Assembly: GCA_019614645.1 (NCBI GenBank) | Contig: JABWDB010000006.1 | Coordinates: 6,758,001 to 6,822,000, forward strand | From: Stratiolaelaps scimitus | Lineage: Eukaryota > Arthropoda > Arachnida > Mesostigmata > Laelapidae | Length of the DNA stretch: 64,000 nt | Reading direction: 5' to 3' | Shown: piece by piece, positions 12,225-24,248 of the stretch | Position numbering within the stretch: position 1 is the first letter of the stretch | Layout: every line of letters begins with the position of its first letter | The notes under the pieces: model-generated | The model's input: the letters and a program-made list of their open reading frames with translations, nothing else | Databases searched by the model: none | What the model was told of the DNA's origin: nothing | Made by a program: the position numbers and the translations under genes

Positions 12225-13386
12225 TGATATCAGTCTTTCATCGTCTCACCAACATCGACATCTCGTGATCGGCTTGTTAATTGAATTCCCTTGGCAGGGA
12301 TAAGAAGTCCTCATGCATAAAGGTTAATTTGCGGTGCCTACGTATAAGGGAAGGGTATATCGTCGAGGACGTTCCACACTAGGCCACATCTAGTCTAGTC
12401 CAGAGTCGCAGCACCCTTACTACAGCAGGGGACTCTAGCTGCTGCAACCGCCTGTTAGCTCTTGTATTCTCGTTCTATATCTCTCCATCCGGTCAGCGGA
12501 GCAGCAGCAGCATCGGGAGTGGCCGCGTGAGCAGCAGGTCGAGTCCTGCCTCCGGCTCTCTCAGGCACCGGCCTACCTACCTATTGTGTCCTAGCCATAG
12601 CGATCTGTCTATATGGCTAGCTATATGGAGCGGACATCTACATATCAGCGTCTCTAAGGCTTCGAAGTATCCTATCCCTGTAAAAGAGAATGATTCTGCT
12701 AGTCAGCTAGTGTCTAGGTGACGCTCTTAGGGTCGGCCGCATCGAGGAGAGTTCAATGCCGAAGAGCGTCGGCGACGGGGTGCAGAGATCCAGTCAGTTC
12801 CGTCGGAACTCCATCTGCCACTCGGCAACGACTACTAGTCTGGGTGGTTGTTGCTGTAGTGGTATAGGTACTACTAGCAGCAGGAGCAGCGGCAGCAGCA
12901 GCCGCAATAATAGTAGTTATAGTCATAGTCATGCTACTTCGACAGCGGCAGCAGCAGTGTCTGTCGTTCGGTCCGCTCGACCCATCTGTGCTTGCAGACA
13001 ACAGCTCGGCTCCACTCGAAACACACGAAATATCATCGTCATTCTAGCGTCTTGTACGTGCGTAGATGAAGCTCAAGGATGAGGGCTGACTGGAGACCCC
13101 CGCCCCCCCTTCCATCAGTCTGAACCCCCTCCCCGCGAAAACCGAGGGAGAACGACAGATGCTCTTGAAAATTGGATACGTACGCTACGGCACGCGCCGC
13201 GAACGGCTCCGTACAGATCATTAATGCTTAGCGCAGAGAGGGAATATCGGCCATCGAGCGATCGCTCGTTCAACGTTTGGCACTCGAGGCGAGACTTAGG
13301 GTCTCCTTAGATCGGGGGTGGGACCGGGGGACTAGGCTTCCTGCACGTTCTGGTCGCGTGGCTTATATCCATTCATTCGCATATAG
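12225..13386. other. GC-rich stretch, no firm gene
   Basis: Holds CAG/CAGCAG tracts around 12495-12515 and 12878-12905, and a GGGG/CCCC-rich patch near 13100-13130. Frames in both strands are Ser/Arg/Ala-rich and unconvincing. Confidence 0.35.
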
Positions 13387-13610
13387 TCAGGGCGCCTGTC
13401 GCGCTGCAGGCATGCGAAGACCATTGGCAGGAGCGGCGGCGGCGGTGGCGGCGGCGGCACCGATGGCAGCACCAACCAGAGGTATGGACGGCAGAAGCCG
13501 TTGAGTTGGAGAACCACTGGAAAAGCCGTTGATGAAATTTGTTGGGCATGAAGGGTTGAGAGAGTTGAGCACGAACGGCCTCGGTGAGGAGGCCTCATCG
13601 CTGCTGCGGC
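13387..13610 (-). CDS. Possible terminal coding exon, orientation uncertain
   Basis: A minus-strand frame runs from a candidate acceptor (CCGCCGCAG near 13610) to a TGA at 13389-13387. It reads roughly SSDEASSPRPFVLNSLNPS and later has an Ala-rich stretch before the end. Codon choice looks protein-like. The + strand in the same codon register is also open from about 13387 to 13551 and reads Gly-rich then KPLSWRTTGKAVDEICWA. Coding DNA and its complement share the RNY pattern, so I cannot choose the strand. No family is recognised. Confidence 0.2.
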
Positions 13611-13699
13611 GGTGGCGGCGGCAATGAAGTACTGAAGTACTGAGTTCTCCGGGCGCTCAGCCATCGGGAGACTACGGCACTACTACCTCAGCCTAGTCC

Positions 13700-14727
13700 A
13701 CAACACTAGCTCAGGGGAGGGGAACGAGCTAGCATTTTTGCATCTTTAGTCTAGACTGGTTTTTAAGTTGCTGCGCTTAGAGATTTCCTCGAACACATAT
13801 GCGTGGACATAAATGCATTCATATAGGTCTACATAGGTGGCATGTTGCTCCGTGGCAGACCAAGAGCGCGACAGATCAACACTAAACTGCCCCAGATGAT
13901 TGCATACGAGGATACGCCTGTCCAGAGATTTTGCAAGTTCCGCTCGCAGGAGTTAATTTATAACATGGCTCCTCAATATCGAGAGGGGATGAAATCGGTT
14001 ATTCGGAGTAAAAAGACAACTTGAAATACGTTCTCCAGGGCGGAACAACAACAATAGTTCAGTCATCGTTAATGTAAAAGCAGCATCGCTAGTGTAATGA
14101 TCCCGTCGCTAGGTCCAAAACATATAATGGAAGTTCGATGCGAAAGCATTTGAAATGGCTACAATTACTGTACATAGTACTGGGCGTAGTGTGCCTCTTT
14201 GTATTTGAAGAATAATAGATGTATCGGTACTTTGTGATGTTTTAAACATAAGCTGATCTTTTATGCCATAGGGCTGTTTTCAACGTAGTCCAATACAATA
14301 TTTAATATTTGATGAGCTTTCTTTGGGTTCATCATTTTCCAAAGGGCGAGCACATGCTCGTCATTATTACACAAATTCTCTCTAATGCCCAAAGGAAAAA
14401 TGCAAGCAAGAGCGACTGCTGCTAATCAAGAGATCCCAACTGAGTTAGCGTTAAACCTCTTTAGGCTAGAGCATTTAAATTACAGCCGCTGTTACCGATT
14501 TCGATCATTATGAGTCTATTGCTATACGAGGCTAAAAATGCAATTTTCGACGAAGGTTAGTAACTTATGAGAAATAGTACTTGTAATGAAATACTAATCC
14601 TCCTGTCGTCTGCCCATGACGGATAGGCCAATGGGACGTGGCCTTATCCCACCGGGGGCTAAGCGTAAGATGTCGCTTTTTCGCATAGACTCCGCCGATT
14701 TGATCTATAATTAAACGCGTTCTTCAT
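13700..14727. other. Unassigned DNA, no gene seen
   Basis: Mixed to AT-rich DNA without long open frames, microsatellites or recognisable repeats. Confidence 0.4.
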
Positions 14728-14763
14728 ATTGCTTGCGAGTGCGCATCTGCGCACTCGAGCAAT
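14728..14763. repeat. Inverted repeat (hairpin), 16-bp stem
   Basis: The arms 14728-14745 and 14748-14763 are complementary over 16 bp, with a two-base bulge (TG) in the left arm and a two-base loop. The inner part, GAGTGCGCA-TC-TGCGCACTC, is perfect. Confidence 0.8.
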
Positions 14764-14841
14764 CTATCTCAACGTGAGATATTGTGATGGCTAGCCACCA
14801 GTGGGCGTTACAAGGGCGAATTATGAGTTGCTGTGGTCATC

Positions 14842-14872
14842 GCCATATCATCGACTCTGTCGATGATATGGC
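14842..14872. repeat. Perfect 14-bp inverted repeat (hairpin)
   Basis: GCCATATCATCGAC and its exact reverse complement are separated by three bases (TCT). It lies inside a 121-codon open + frame (14784-15149) that starts at an alternative codon and has no recognisable motif. Confidence 0.85.
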
Positions 14873-15149
14873 CCAGCATGAACAATACAGGGTCATGTCG
14901 GCCACGGCTGTTGCGCAACGGGAGTTTGTCGCGCAGTCACCGGTTTATTTAAAGATGGCCGACTTGGCGCCAACAGCGCAGACTCTGAGTCCTTGTTCAC
15001 TAAGCTCGATCGTTACACAATGTTATTTCTGTGCAAACTCGACTTGCATTAAAGATGATTTCATGAATATTTTAATATCTCGAGGGTGGGAGAAGCTACA
15101 CCCCCTACGCGAAATACGAATATCTGGCAAGTGTCCACGACAATTCTAG

Positions 15150-17679
15150 CAGCAGCAACAACAACAGCAGGATGACTGACAGAATTCAGAGTCAACTTAC
15201 ACTCGCTTTGCATTTATACACACGAGTGTGTCCCATTTATAATAGTCGAGTATGGCGAGATAAGATGTCATGTAACAACGAGTCCGCCGCAATGGCGATC
15301 CAAACGAGAACTCCAATTACTCAGTCGCTGTCACGATAGCACGAGCTGGTGCGGACTTTGAGGACCTGGGCAGGAGCCCAACGGCGGGTTCACAGTGAAG
15401 ACCGTTGCGGTCCTGAACGCCGCGTCCGCCGCCGCCGCAGCCGTCTCTATCATTGTTGCAGCTGTCGTCGTGACCGAGCAGATACCCAGCCGAGTATATG
15501 CAGATGTACATGGACGCACACAAAGACACATCTAGATATTAGATGTGTACGCTTCTGCAACACCACCCTCCTCCTGTTGTCGCTCGCTCGAAGCGCGGTC
15601 GAGCTGAGTGGCGACCGGCAAGTCAGGAGCTAAAAGCCAACCCCCCGAAGAATGAAAAACAGCTATATAGCATAGCATAAGAGAGTCGCATCGTCTCTAG
15701 TCCGGTCTGGCTGAATGTACCCTACCATCTCTAATAGCAACGCAGCAGTACTGTCGTCATTCCGTCACAGTCGAGGAGCTGTTTCTCCCGTTGTGACTAT
15801 TGCTGTCCCATGTTGCCGATGTACGCTGTGGTTCTGGCGTGCGGGATGGCCCGCCGGCGAACGCGACGGTTGACGGCTGCTGGAGTAGACCAACGAGCGA
15901 GCTCATCGACTCGGCCCGCGTCTGATTCAGTGAGTCCGTAATGTCGACGCTCGGAGATCAGAGATAATCAGTTGCGGGCAGCGACGACAGCCGCGACAAC
16001 AGGGCAGGCGAATAGAATTGTGTGTCCACTCGGCGCCTGGGCGGCTGGATCGCTGGGCGGGCGGCAAGCCGGCCAGATCCGTACGGCGCATCCGACACGG
16101 TTGCTGCTGAGCTCTCTGCGGAGGGAGCTTTGACTTCACTCCACCCTGTGAAGGCAGCCGGCGCCGGCAACGGCACTATACCGCGGTAATCTACAGACGC
16201 CGTAAAGCGGTTTCGGTGGCCCTCGCCTCCGACGGCGGCGGCGTCGAGGATTCACATGACAGCATTGATGATAATGATGATAATAGTAATAATGCTATTA
16301 ACTATAATGATTAGCGGGGCAATAATATATATATATATATATAATGATGCGGGGTTGGGGGATGACTAAGCCAACGGGAATTGTCGGGCTGTCCAGGCAG
16401 AAAATGTACAAGGGTCGACGGTCTAAGCAATTTCCCGGCTTTACAGTAATACAAATCTGGCGAGAAATAAATCGATTGTAGTCTCAACTATTATACTATG
16501 AACTAATAGTCAAAAGGCAAACACAGAAGTATTAATGGAGATAAACTCCACGAACGAAATAATATCTGCCATAATTGAATATGGGAATTCTCTCTTGTCA
16601 TTCGCCACCACAAGCGTCATCACAGACTCGGGATCATTCTAACTCTCTCTCTCTCTCTGTCTCTGTTCATCCGTCTTGTTAACATTTAGATTCGGCTATA
16701 TCAATTATATGTGGTTAAATCGTCATATCGTCATCTTCAACCATCTCGATACACTTCCATCTGAAAAAGCCATTGCCATTTCACTGTGACCTTCCTAATT
16801 ACATCCATACACTGGTACTGAATTAAGCTAACCCTCATTCATTATTCAATCACACATTCATTCATACATTAATTACCTCCTACCTCCATTATTACTTCAT
16901 CCACACATCGATCATTTCGTGTCCTCGTCACTTCAATCGGCCACACCGAAATCATGCCACCGCACAGCGATTCAACCCGTCCGCTCGACCCGACTCTCTC
17001 AACGAGTGCTGAACATATCCCGCCTCAATATGGCGACAAGCCTTCTTGTTCCGCTGACAACGTCTCGAGAATTTCACAGCGTCACTCGGCGTCAGTTGCA
17101 CAACAACAGTAACTTCACTTAGGCGGGGCGGAGATAGCGGACGACCAGAACTTGGCGGAGATGACCAGCAGGGGACGTCACCTGGCGCCGTAGAACGTGC
17201 CACGGAGAGACGACGTCGCCGTTGTGGCAAGGGAACCAATTGATGAAAAACAATAGAGCGCGCGTGTAAATAAAGCCAAATCGAACTCGGAAAAAGATAA
17301 CATCGATACTATAAAATATAAATACACATTGGCACAAGAATATAGAGAAATTGAACAGCGACAACCCCGAAAAATCGGCGAAAATTTACCGACAAAATAA
17401 TTAGAGATATAATATAATAATAACAACTTAAAGCTAAAGGATAACGAAGCGGCGTATATAATGGTGTATACATAGATGCCGGCGGGGTGTGCTCGGCTCT
17501 TATTTTTTAAAATTATTGTAACAACTTTTGTCTTTCAGTGCTTTCTTTTCGATTATTTAAGCAAAATGTAATTATATATATGAAGCGTTAATTATTATTA
17601 TTATATACAATAGCTATAGAAGCAGTTGAGAACAGGATATCAGGCCGAGGGCGTCACGTCTGCCCCCGAGGGAGGCTAT
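15150..17679. other. GC-rich island then AT-rich DNA, no gene seen
   Basis: 15300-16250 is GC-rich without a convincing exon. Beyond it lie a (AT)n tract (about 16325-16344), a CT run near 16645 and AT-rich sequence. No splice-flanked open frame stands out. Confidence 0.35.
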
Positions 17680-17769
17680 GGCATTTAGGGGTCCGTATTA
17701 CGAAGCAATGCAAAACAAGCAATTCCGTGGACGTTAAATGTTGGCTAAGGGTCAGTCTGAAAGCATTTA
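17680..17769 (+). mobile_element. SINE body fragment (family B)
   Basis: About 88 bp aligned to 19487-19575 with few differences, sharing GGGTCCGT-TTACGAAGCAATGCAA and TGTTGGCTAAG-GTCAG-CTGAAAG. The tRNA-like head is not recognisable here. A third related segment lies near 31712-31765. Confidence 0.65.
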
Positions 17770-17807
17770 CGAATGCACTGCAGTCCCAGTGCCGTCATCT
17801 ACTGTAC

Positions 17808-17955
17808 GGCTAAGGTAAAGCTTTATTGGTTTATTAAAGGAGCATCAATTCCACAATGCTTAAGCTCTCTTACATGCCACGCAACGGTACTCGAACCCGC
17901 AGCCTCTGGCGTTGGACAGCCAGAGACTTAGCCGTCTAAGCCACCGCGGACGTAA
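17808..17955 (-). mobile_element. tRNA-derived SINE (family A), near full length
   Basis: On the minus strand the element begins with a tRNA-like head: box A-like GTGGCTTAGACGG, an anticodon-arm-like stem (CTCTGGC...GCCAGAG) and box B GGTTCGAGTACC. These are the internal RNA polymerase III promoter boxes. A unique body with GAGAGCTTAAGCATTGTGGAA follows, then a tail holding two AATAAA motifs and AAGCTTTACC. Partial copies of the same body or tail occur at 12168-12224, 17956-18012 and 48849-48955, so this is an interspersed family and not a functional tRNA gene. Confidence 0.75.
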
Positions 17956-18012
17956 CATAACATAACATTTGCGGTTTATTTCCGGAACTGCAATTTTACA
18001 ATGCTTAAGTAG
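17956..18012 (-). mobile_element. Truncated SINE tail (family A)
   Basis: Directly abuts the previous element in the same orientation. It matches its body (CTTAAGCATTGTAAAATTGCAGTTCC) but lacks the head. Confidence 0.55.
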
Positions 18013-18570
18013 AACAGACATAGGTTGAATACGTCGTGGAAACCAGCTTAGGAATCTAGCGCTAATTTGAATGAGCTTTGAACGCACGTGACAGCCTGAA
18101 CCGAACGGCACCGGCTGTGCGAGGCAAAAATGGAAGAGAAGATTCGTCGAAATTGTCCGTAGATACATTTTTAGTCAACATGACCGCCATGTGTCGTTAC
18201 TTAACCTGCGATCGAAGCTCTACAATGCAACTACAACACAGATAGAAGTACTTCAACCAAATAAGCCGAAAAGTAGCCAAGGTAACACACGAAAAAACAC
18301 TTAGAGGTCGCTTAGTCTACTTAGTTATATCGAAGTCTTCCAGTTGGCGGCGGCGGCGGCTGCTGCTGCTGATGGTTTTGAACGGGTCTGGATTTTTTTA
18401 ATTCCTTAGGAATAAATTATTCCTGCTTTTCAAATATGAAAACTGCATTGCCAAGGTGAACATTTTGTATCTCGCCTTGACCAGCCCACTGTACATTATG
18501 CCGTCTACGAAACACCCGCAACGAGTTCGGAACCAACTCTCAACGAATCGATTACGAAGCTGGCTGTCCC

Positions 18571-18650
18571 AGCGCAGCGGATTACTCGGCTAAGTCTCTG
18601 GTACCGAAAAGCCAGAGATTCCTGGTTCAAGCCCCCGTGACGCGACAAGT
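18571..18650 (+). mobile_element. tRNA-like SINE head, divergent copy
   Basis: Contains box A-like GCGGATTACTCGGCTAAG, an anticodon-arm-like stem (CTCTGG...CCAGAG) and box B-like GGTTCAAGCCCC. The GGCTAAGTCTCTGG segment is shared with the family A head. The downstream body differs, so it may be another subfamily. Confidence 0.55.
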
Positions 18651-19394
18651 TCCCCTCAAACAAAAGGCGCTCTTGTAAGCATACATGATAAATTGCAGAG
18701 TTAACGCCGAACACATTCTGCTCTGATTAGTTCATCAACAACAACAACCCCTCACAAGTCGATATCAAAGCTTTCTTAGAATGTCCCGCAGTGCAACTTT
18801 TAACCAAATATTGATGATACTCGCCATTAGTTCACACACGGTAATACCGAGCTTCCTTTGAAACGCTTGACTGTTCATCCCCTTTCGGCTGAGTGAAATT
18901 GCCGGATTAACTTTGTGTTACACTGTATCAACATGCGTTCGGCTAGACCGAAGCCGATCGTGTCCCATGTTTAACACGGATTCGCAGCCTTGCATCGCTG
19001 AAATCGCGCTTACCTGAGCTAAAACATATGAGTCTGTTGTCGAAGTGGACATTAGCTTCATTGACTAATTGCATGCTGTGAAACTTCCTGACCACCACCG
19101 CTAATCGAGTAAACAATAGCACCGAGTGTGATTTATCCACGCCGCGTGTCTCGCTGACCGATAGTCGGCTGTGGTATAAGCAGCGAATAATATTTCGTTA
19201 CAATGGATATCGACTCTATCACCAACCGGAATGTTAAATAGATTCTTTTCATAAGCGGCTACAAATAAAGACTAACGAAAATCGATTAAAAAGTTATGTA
19301 ATGTTAAAAATCTAAGCACAAATATGGAACTGCCGCTGTTGTTTATCGTGGCGCGTAAAACCGATCGTTCTATTCATTCTATTTAGTTGGAGTG

Positions 19395-19580
19395 GAGCTT
19401 GGCGGCGCGGTGAATTTGCGTGCGTCTGCCTTGCAACCGCAGGAGACATGGACACCGACGAGCTCGATTACCCTTATGATACTTTTACATTTAAGGGTCC
19501 GTCTTACGAAGCAATGCAATCAGCAATACCGTGGACTTGAATTGTTGGCTAAGAGTCAGCCTGAAAGGATTCAAACTGGT
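19395..19580 (+). mobile_element. tRNA-derived SINE (family B)
   Basis: The 5' part resembles a tRNA: GCGCGGTGAATTTGCG (box A region), then CTGCCTTGCAACCGCAG, an anticodon arm with a GCA anticodon as in tRNA-Cys, then a degenerate T arm (CGAGCTCGATTACC). It is followed by the body shared with 17680-17769. The T arm and box B are decayed, so it is a dead copy. Confidence 0.6.
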
Positions 19581-19934
19581 TCATCGCTTGTCTATACCTA
19601 TACTTGTATCTGAGTGGAGATGAAGCGAATTGAAACGTAAAGCTTCACAATGAAGCTTTTGTGGCGGACTTTCCCACACATATACGTTCACAACTCACAC
19701 GTACACACACAAACACACACACACACACTGCTGGGTGCCGTTATAATGTAGCGGAAGATATCGTCAAAATTTTCTGAGGCAAAATGTTCATTAACGAAGA
19801 TAATTGTACATTATCTGCGTCGTGATGATTACATGATGATGCATTAATTGGCGGTGTATCATACGCCGCTTCTATGATTCTGGCTGATAGCGTCACCCCA
19901 AGTTGTCTGTATTTATCCGCGATTTCGGACAGAT

Positions 19935-19935
<1 letters not shown>

Positions 19936-19965
<30 letters not shown>

Positions 19966-19966
19966 C
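19936..19966. repeat. (CAA)n microsatellite
   Basis: About ten uninterrupted CAA units. Confidence 0.9.
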
Positions 19967-21200
19967 GTTGCCGACACACGAAAAACACTGGCATCAACAT
20001 TGGCCATAGCAGCAGCAGCAATATCTTGTCGTGTAATTTAATCTTCGTCCACTTCCAGTATCGACATTATCATTCATTCAATCATCAAACAATCGCAATG
20101 ATGACCTGCAGCGATACAAACATTCGTTGTAAGATGCTCGTGTGTTTCTCCTCTATGTTAGTTAATCATGTAAGCTTAGGGGGACAGTGGATACTTCTCT
20201 TAGACACTATTCGTCTCGGGTCGAGCACCCCGAACACATTGACATGAGACAAGATGATGTTGCTATCATCTGTATTTAATCAGAAAGCTACCTTCGTGGC
20301 TGTTAATATGAGAACATACATTACCATCGTGTATGATACAGTGGAAGCGGATACAGTGGAAATGATCGATTTTTCCAACTCGGCTGTTTGGCGGGCTGTG
20401 TATACCCTTATATATGTGTTGCATTGTGTATATGTGAGCCACTCGGAGGTTCGTCTTTCGGAACCAATCGGACGACGTTGCTGTTACTCAGTTGTCTCAT
20501 CTTGTCAATGAAATATTAATTGCCCACTAATTGAGAGCGTCCATTTTTGAACATTCAGTAAAGGTCCACAACCGAATCGCGTTCCTTTCACATAACCGCA
20601 AGGGTGGAGTCGTTACCGGCCCCTGCATCCCAACATGTATTGCAACCAGATTAAATATTTAGCTAAAACAGCCAAAATACACCGAATTTGTAGTGGCGTC
20701 TATTATATCGAAGAAGCATGCGAGTAAGGGTTTTCTACGGCTGAATTTAAGCCATGCATAAATAGATGCGTGTGCGAATATACATGATACATGCTCTCTA
20801 ATGACTTGGATCAATACCGCAGCAGCAGGTCTTATCATCGTTTACGAGTACGCCGCTGAGCATTGCTATACGATGATGCTATAATGCTATTATATATCTG
20901 CAGTTAGAAAGCGCTCCAGGGCGCACGTTTGGCTCGCGTCCAGACGCGGCATAAACCTCAGTGACTCTCTCTCTCTCTCTGGATGTCGTGCACCAAGCCC
21001 ATATATAATAATATATTGGAATATAATATAATAATACAGGGCAGGCGCAGCAGCAGTGGCACGTACAAAGTCCGGATACCGAGCACTCCCTCGCTCCGAA
21101 TCTACACTCAATCCATGTGTGCGCTGTAAATGGGGCTGCTCTAACATGCGCCTATGAAGTTCTTCGTTGTGTCTAGCGACTCTGTCATGGTGAATGTTCT
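19967..21200. other. Unassigned AT-rich DNA, no gene seen
   Basis: Short open frames only, with a CT run near 20965-20980. No splice-flanked or motif-bearing frame. Confidence 0.4.
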
Positions 21201-22750
21201 CGGCCTTGATTCCTCCTTTATCAGGTTGGCCGGCCGCAGCGCCTGACGTACGCGACGTGTGCGAGTGCTTCAGTCGTTTGCGTTTCCATAAACGCTCTCT
21301 GTTACCGTATCCTTCTGACTACTATACGCGATAAATGTGTGTTATTGCTAGCTCACGCCGTGTGTTCTGTCAGTGCTTATGTGGCGTGGGTCCTGCCCGC
21401 TCTAGGTGCACGACGATATCTGTATGGATGCTATCGTGTGGATTTATTCGAGTGTATCTGTGCGCGTGTGCGATAGGTATTACAGATAGGGAGGAAGAGA
21501 GAGAGAGCGAGTAGCGAGTGTCGTTTGTCAACGCAGTGCACACTCAGTGCTTATGTGTGTGTCTCTCTCTCTCTCCCTCTCTGCATTTGTTTACGAAAGT
21601 ATAGCGGTGCAGCCGCTACACATCGTACACCGTACACCGTGGTTCGCGCGCGCGCGCGCCCGCGCTCACTCATCGACGCGTAGATAGAAAACATCTGCGT
21701 CGATTTTACCGCCATTTTTGCCAGCGGCGGGTATTGCTTGCTGACTGGCCAGGCTTGACTTCGCCGCTCGACGAGCTTCTCTCATTGGTTGTTGTTGTGT
21801 TATCGGTGGCAACGCGGGCTTCGCTGGCTCGTTCCAATCCACGCAATGAAAGCACGCTGTCTCTGTATCGTACCCAGCTAGACAAACATGCGGCTAGCTG
21901 CATTGTCGACCAGAGTCGTCCGTTGGAGCTGTCCGTAGCCTGCTTGTTGTGCCTGCTGCCGAACTCTGCCACTGGATCTGACTCTGCCGAACTCAGCCGG
22001 CAGGGCTCCACCAAACCGTCTGCACTGATATGCTGCCAAGTCGCCGGCAGAACAGCCGTGCGGCTGTCACTGCCTACCATGAAGCTTTGATTGGTTCCGC
22101 CCTCGGGATTTTACCGCGGGCCCGATTCGACGTCGAGCTGCGGCAGCGACAAGACAATTTTCGCCTCTCCTTCTTCGCCTTTTCGTTGGCTGGCTGACGC
22201 CTGAATACAGCCTGCCTCCAGCATCACCGCATTCGACGTCGACCAGCGTACGTCGACTAGGGGCCGGGGGGGGGGGGTATACGTCCGCAGATACGAACGA
22301 AGGACGACAAACAAACAGATCGACCGAACAGACAACCATCTAACCGTCTATACGTGGCGGTCACAGCGGGGAGAAACGCTCGGGGAGTCGGGGGAACGGG
22401 AAGGGTCGAGCAATATAGCGCAGGTGTCGTCTTGACGAAATGGAATACTGCGCGGGACGCTGCCAGTGATGTAGCTCATAGCTGCGTCACCGCGTCCACC
22501 AGCGACGATACGACCCAATTATGAGAGCGGTAACGACGATGACGACAACAGCGGTGGCGACAGCAGCAGCAGCAGCAATACCGAAAATACGTAAAGGAAA
22601 ACGCTTCTGGCGTCCGGGCCCAAGACAACGGACAGCAACAATACAACAATTTGCTGGTTTCTTTTTTGAACACGACTATTTATCATCAGCAGCGACTCAC
22701 CTGCGTTGTGCAAGGGAAGCCAGGAAGGAGGAATCACTTGATTAATTAGA
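21200..22750. other. GC/CpG-rich island, possible promoter or 5' UTR
   Basis: Rich in CpG, with a (CG)n run at 21645-21659, a G13 run at 22266-22278 and CT runs. A 118-124 codon frame is open on both strands (21706-22090), which argues for composition rather than coding. The character suits a promoter or non-coding first exon, but I find no specific core-promoter arrangement. Confidence 0.3.
21645..21659. repeat. (CG)n alternating purine-pyrimidine run
   Basis: Seven CG dinucleotides in a row, which can adopt Z-DNA and is rare in genomes that methylate CpG. Confidence 0.85.
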
Positions 22751-24118
22751 TACTCGGCGTTCGTGTGCAGTTTAATAGTTGTACTGTTCAATAGAGTTCA
22801 TACGATCTGGTTGACAATCATTCAATATAGAAGGGAACTCTCATAACTACACGTGACCGTTTTTCTCTCTACAAACTGCTCGTATACAGAGTTTTGTTTA
22901 GGTCACCGTTTTCGACGCTGCATATTGACATGATATGGGCATATCATGCAAAGGCGGACTACGAAATGGCCGTCACCGTTTCTGTCACTTTTCGTACACT
23001 TTTCTATTTTTTCTCGTAAAATGGAATGATTCAATATAGTGATTAATCAAACGGTTCACCTAGAGTATCTGTTTTCAGCAGGGGTCATTAAAAAGTGTGA
23101 GGAACGCGCTTCCGTGGCGAGTGTGCGGTTCGATTTGTGGAGAATTTCGAACGCCTCGGACAGCTACTACGATATTCAGTGTTTTTAGCTGATTGTGTCA
23201 TGTTTATTAGGAGGAGGGCGACGTTGGTTAAACTTTGCGTACACTGTCAATTGTCGCCCATTGCAAATACGACCATCTTGACGATAGCAGTCTTGGCTGA
23301 CTGTTCGCCGATACGATTATATGTATGCGCAGCGCTTCAGTGATCTATGAGACGAAGCAAAATGATGCATGTACATAGTTGTGTGCGTTTTTTGTGCCTT
23401 CCAATGGGAAGGCTTATAAAATGTTTAAACGCTACTATTTAACGATCTCTGTATAGCGGCTAAATTTACAAAATCACAAACTTTTCAGTATTCACCGACG
23501 GCGGAAGTTCATACTTGATCAAACAGTACTCATACATACATATCTAGGTAAGAAAGCACATGCTCCTATGGCCGTTATCGATGTTTCGTCATCAAAACGT
23601 TGTTGTTCTCCCATACTTTGTGGTGGTCCCTGAGACAGACGGTGATCTCTCAGGGCCACTGGGGCTATTCAGCCGCGGACAAGTTATGATTGGCCGATGT
23701 CCGTGGCAGGCGGCCAGCATCAACTCAGAATCAGAGAGGTCAGGTTGTTGCCCTCAGAAATCTGACTCCCTCGGCGAAGCCGGAATTCGTTTTACGGCTT
23801 TTTCTCTCTCTCGCTCTCTCTCTCTCTGCGTGATTTAGGTGGAGCAGGTAGGGTCCAGACACATACACGTTCAAGCACTGATCGGCCAATCAGCGAACCC
23901 TTCATCAGTTTATGGAATACAGCATAAATCAGCGACATTTCGCGATACATTCGTTGGCTGTACCAACTTTCGCTCTGTTGCAGTGACACCGAAGGGGTCG
24001 GCTCCGAGATTGAGTGGACGTACAGACGGCACGAAACCGTAGAAGTGCCACGGGCACCTTGGTAGGATTAGGTGAATGTGTCATATGACAGCTTCAGTAA
24101 ATTTAGTTAAAGCTAGTA
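22751..24118. other. Unassigned DNA, no gene seen
   Basis: Mixed to AT-rich sequence with a CT run near 23805-23827. No open frame here has flanking splice signals. Confidence 0.4.
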
Positions 24119-24169
24119 TTTTTCTTACAAGGTGTTATAATTAGGTGTTATAATACCTTGTTAGAAAAA
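24119..24169. repeat. Foldback inverted repeat, 22-bp arms
   Basis: Arms 24119-24140 and 24148-24169 are complementary at 20 of 22 positions (TTTTTCTTACAAGGTGTTAT against its partner), with a 7-base loop. It resembles a small foldback element or palindromic transposon remnant. Confidence 0.8.
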
Positions 24170-24248
24170 GGGGAATTATTTAGCAAAAAAATATTTTCTA
24201 CATGCAACTCAGATGCCAGACGAATAGCTCTGAGTTTACAATTTGTCA

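Noticed and set aside
17881..17955. tRNA gene
   Set aside because: It has A and B boxes but an improper cloverleaf, is fused to a shared body and tail, and has relatives elsewhere in the window: a SINE.
19395..19475. tRNA-Cys gene
   Set aside because: The anticodon arm looks right but the T arm and acceptor stem are decayed and a SINE body follows.
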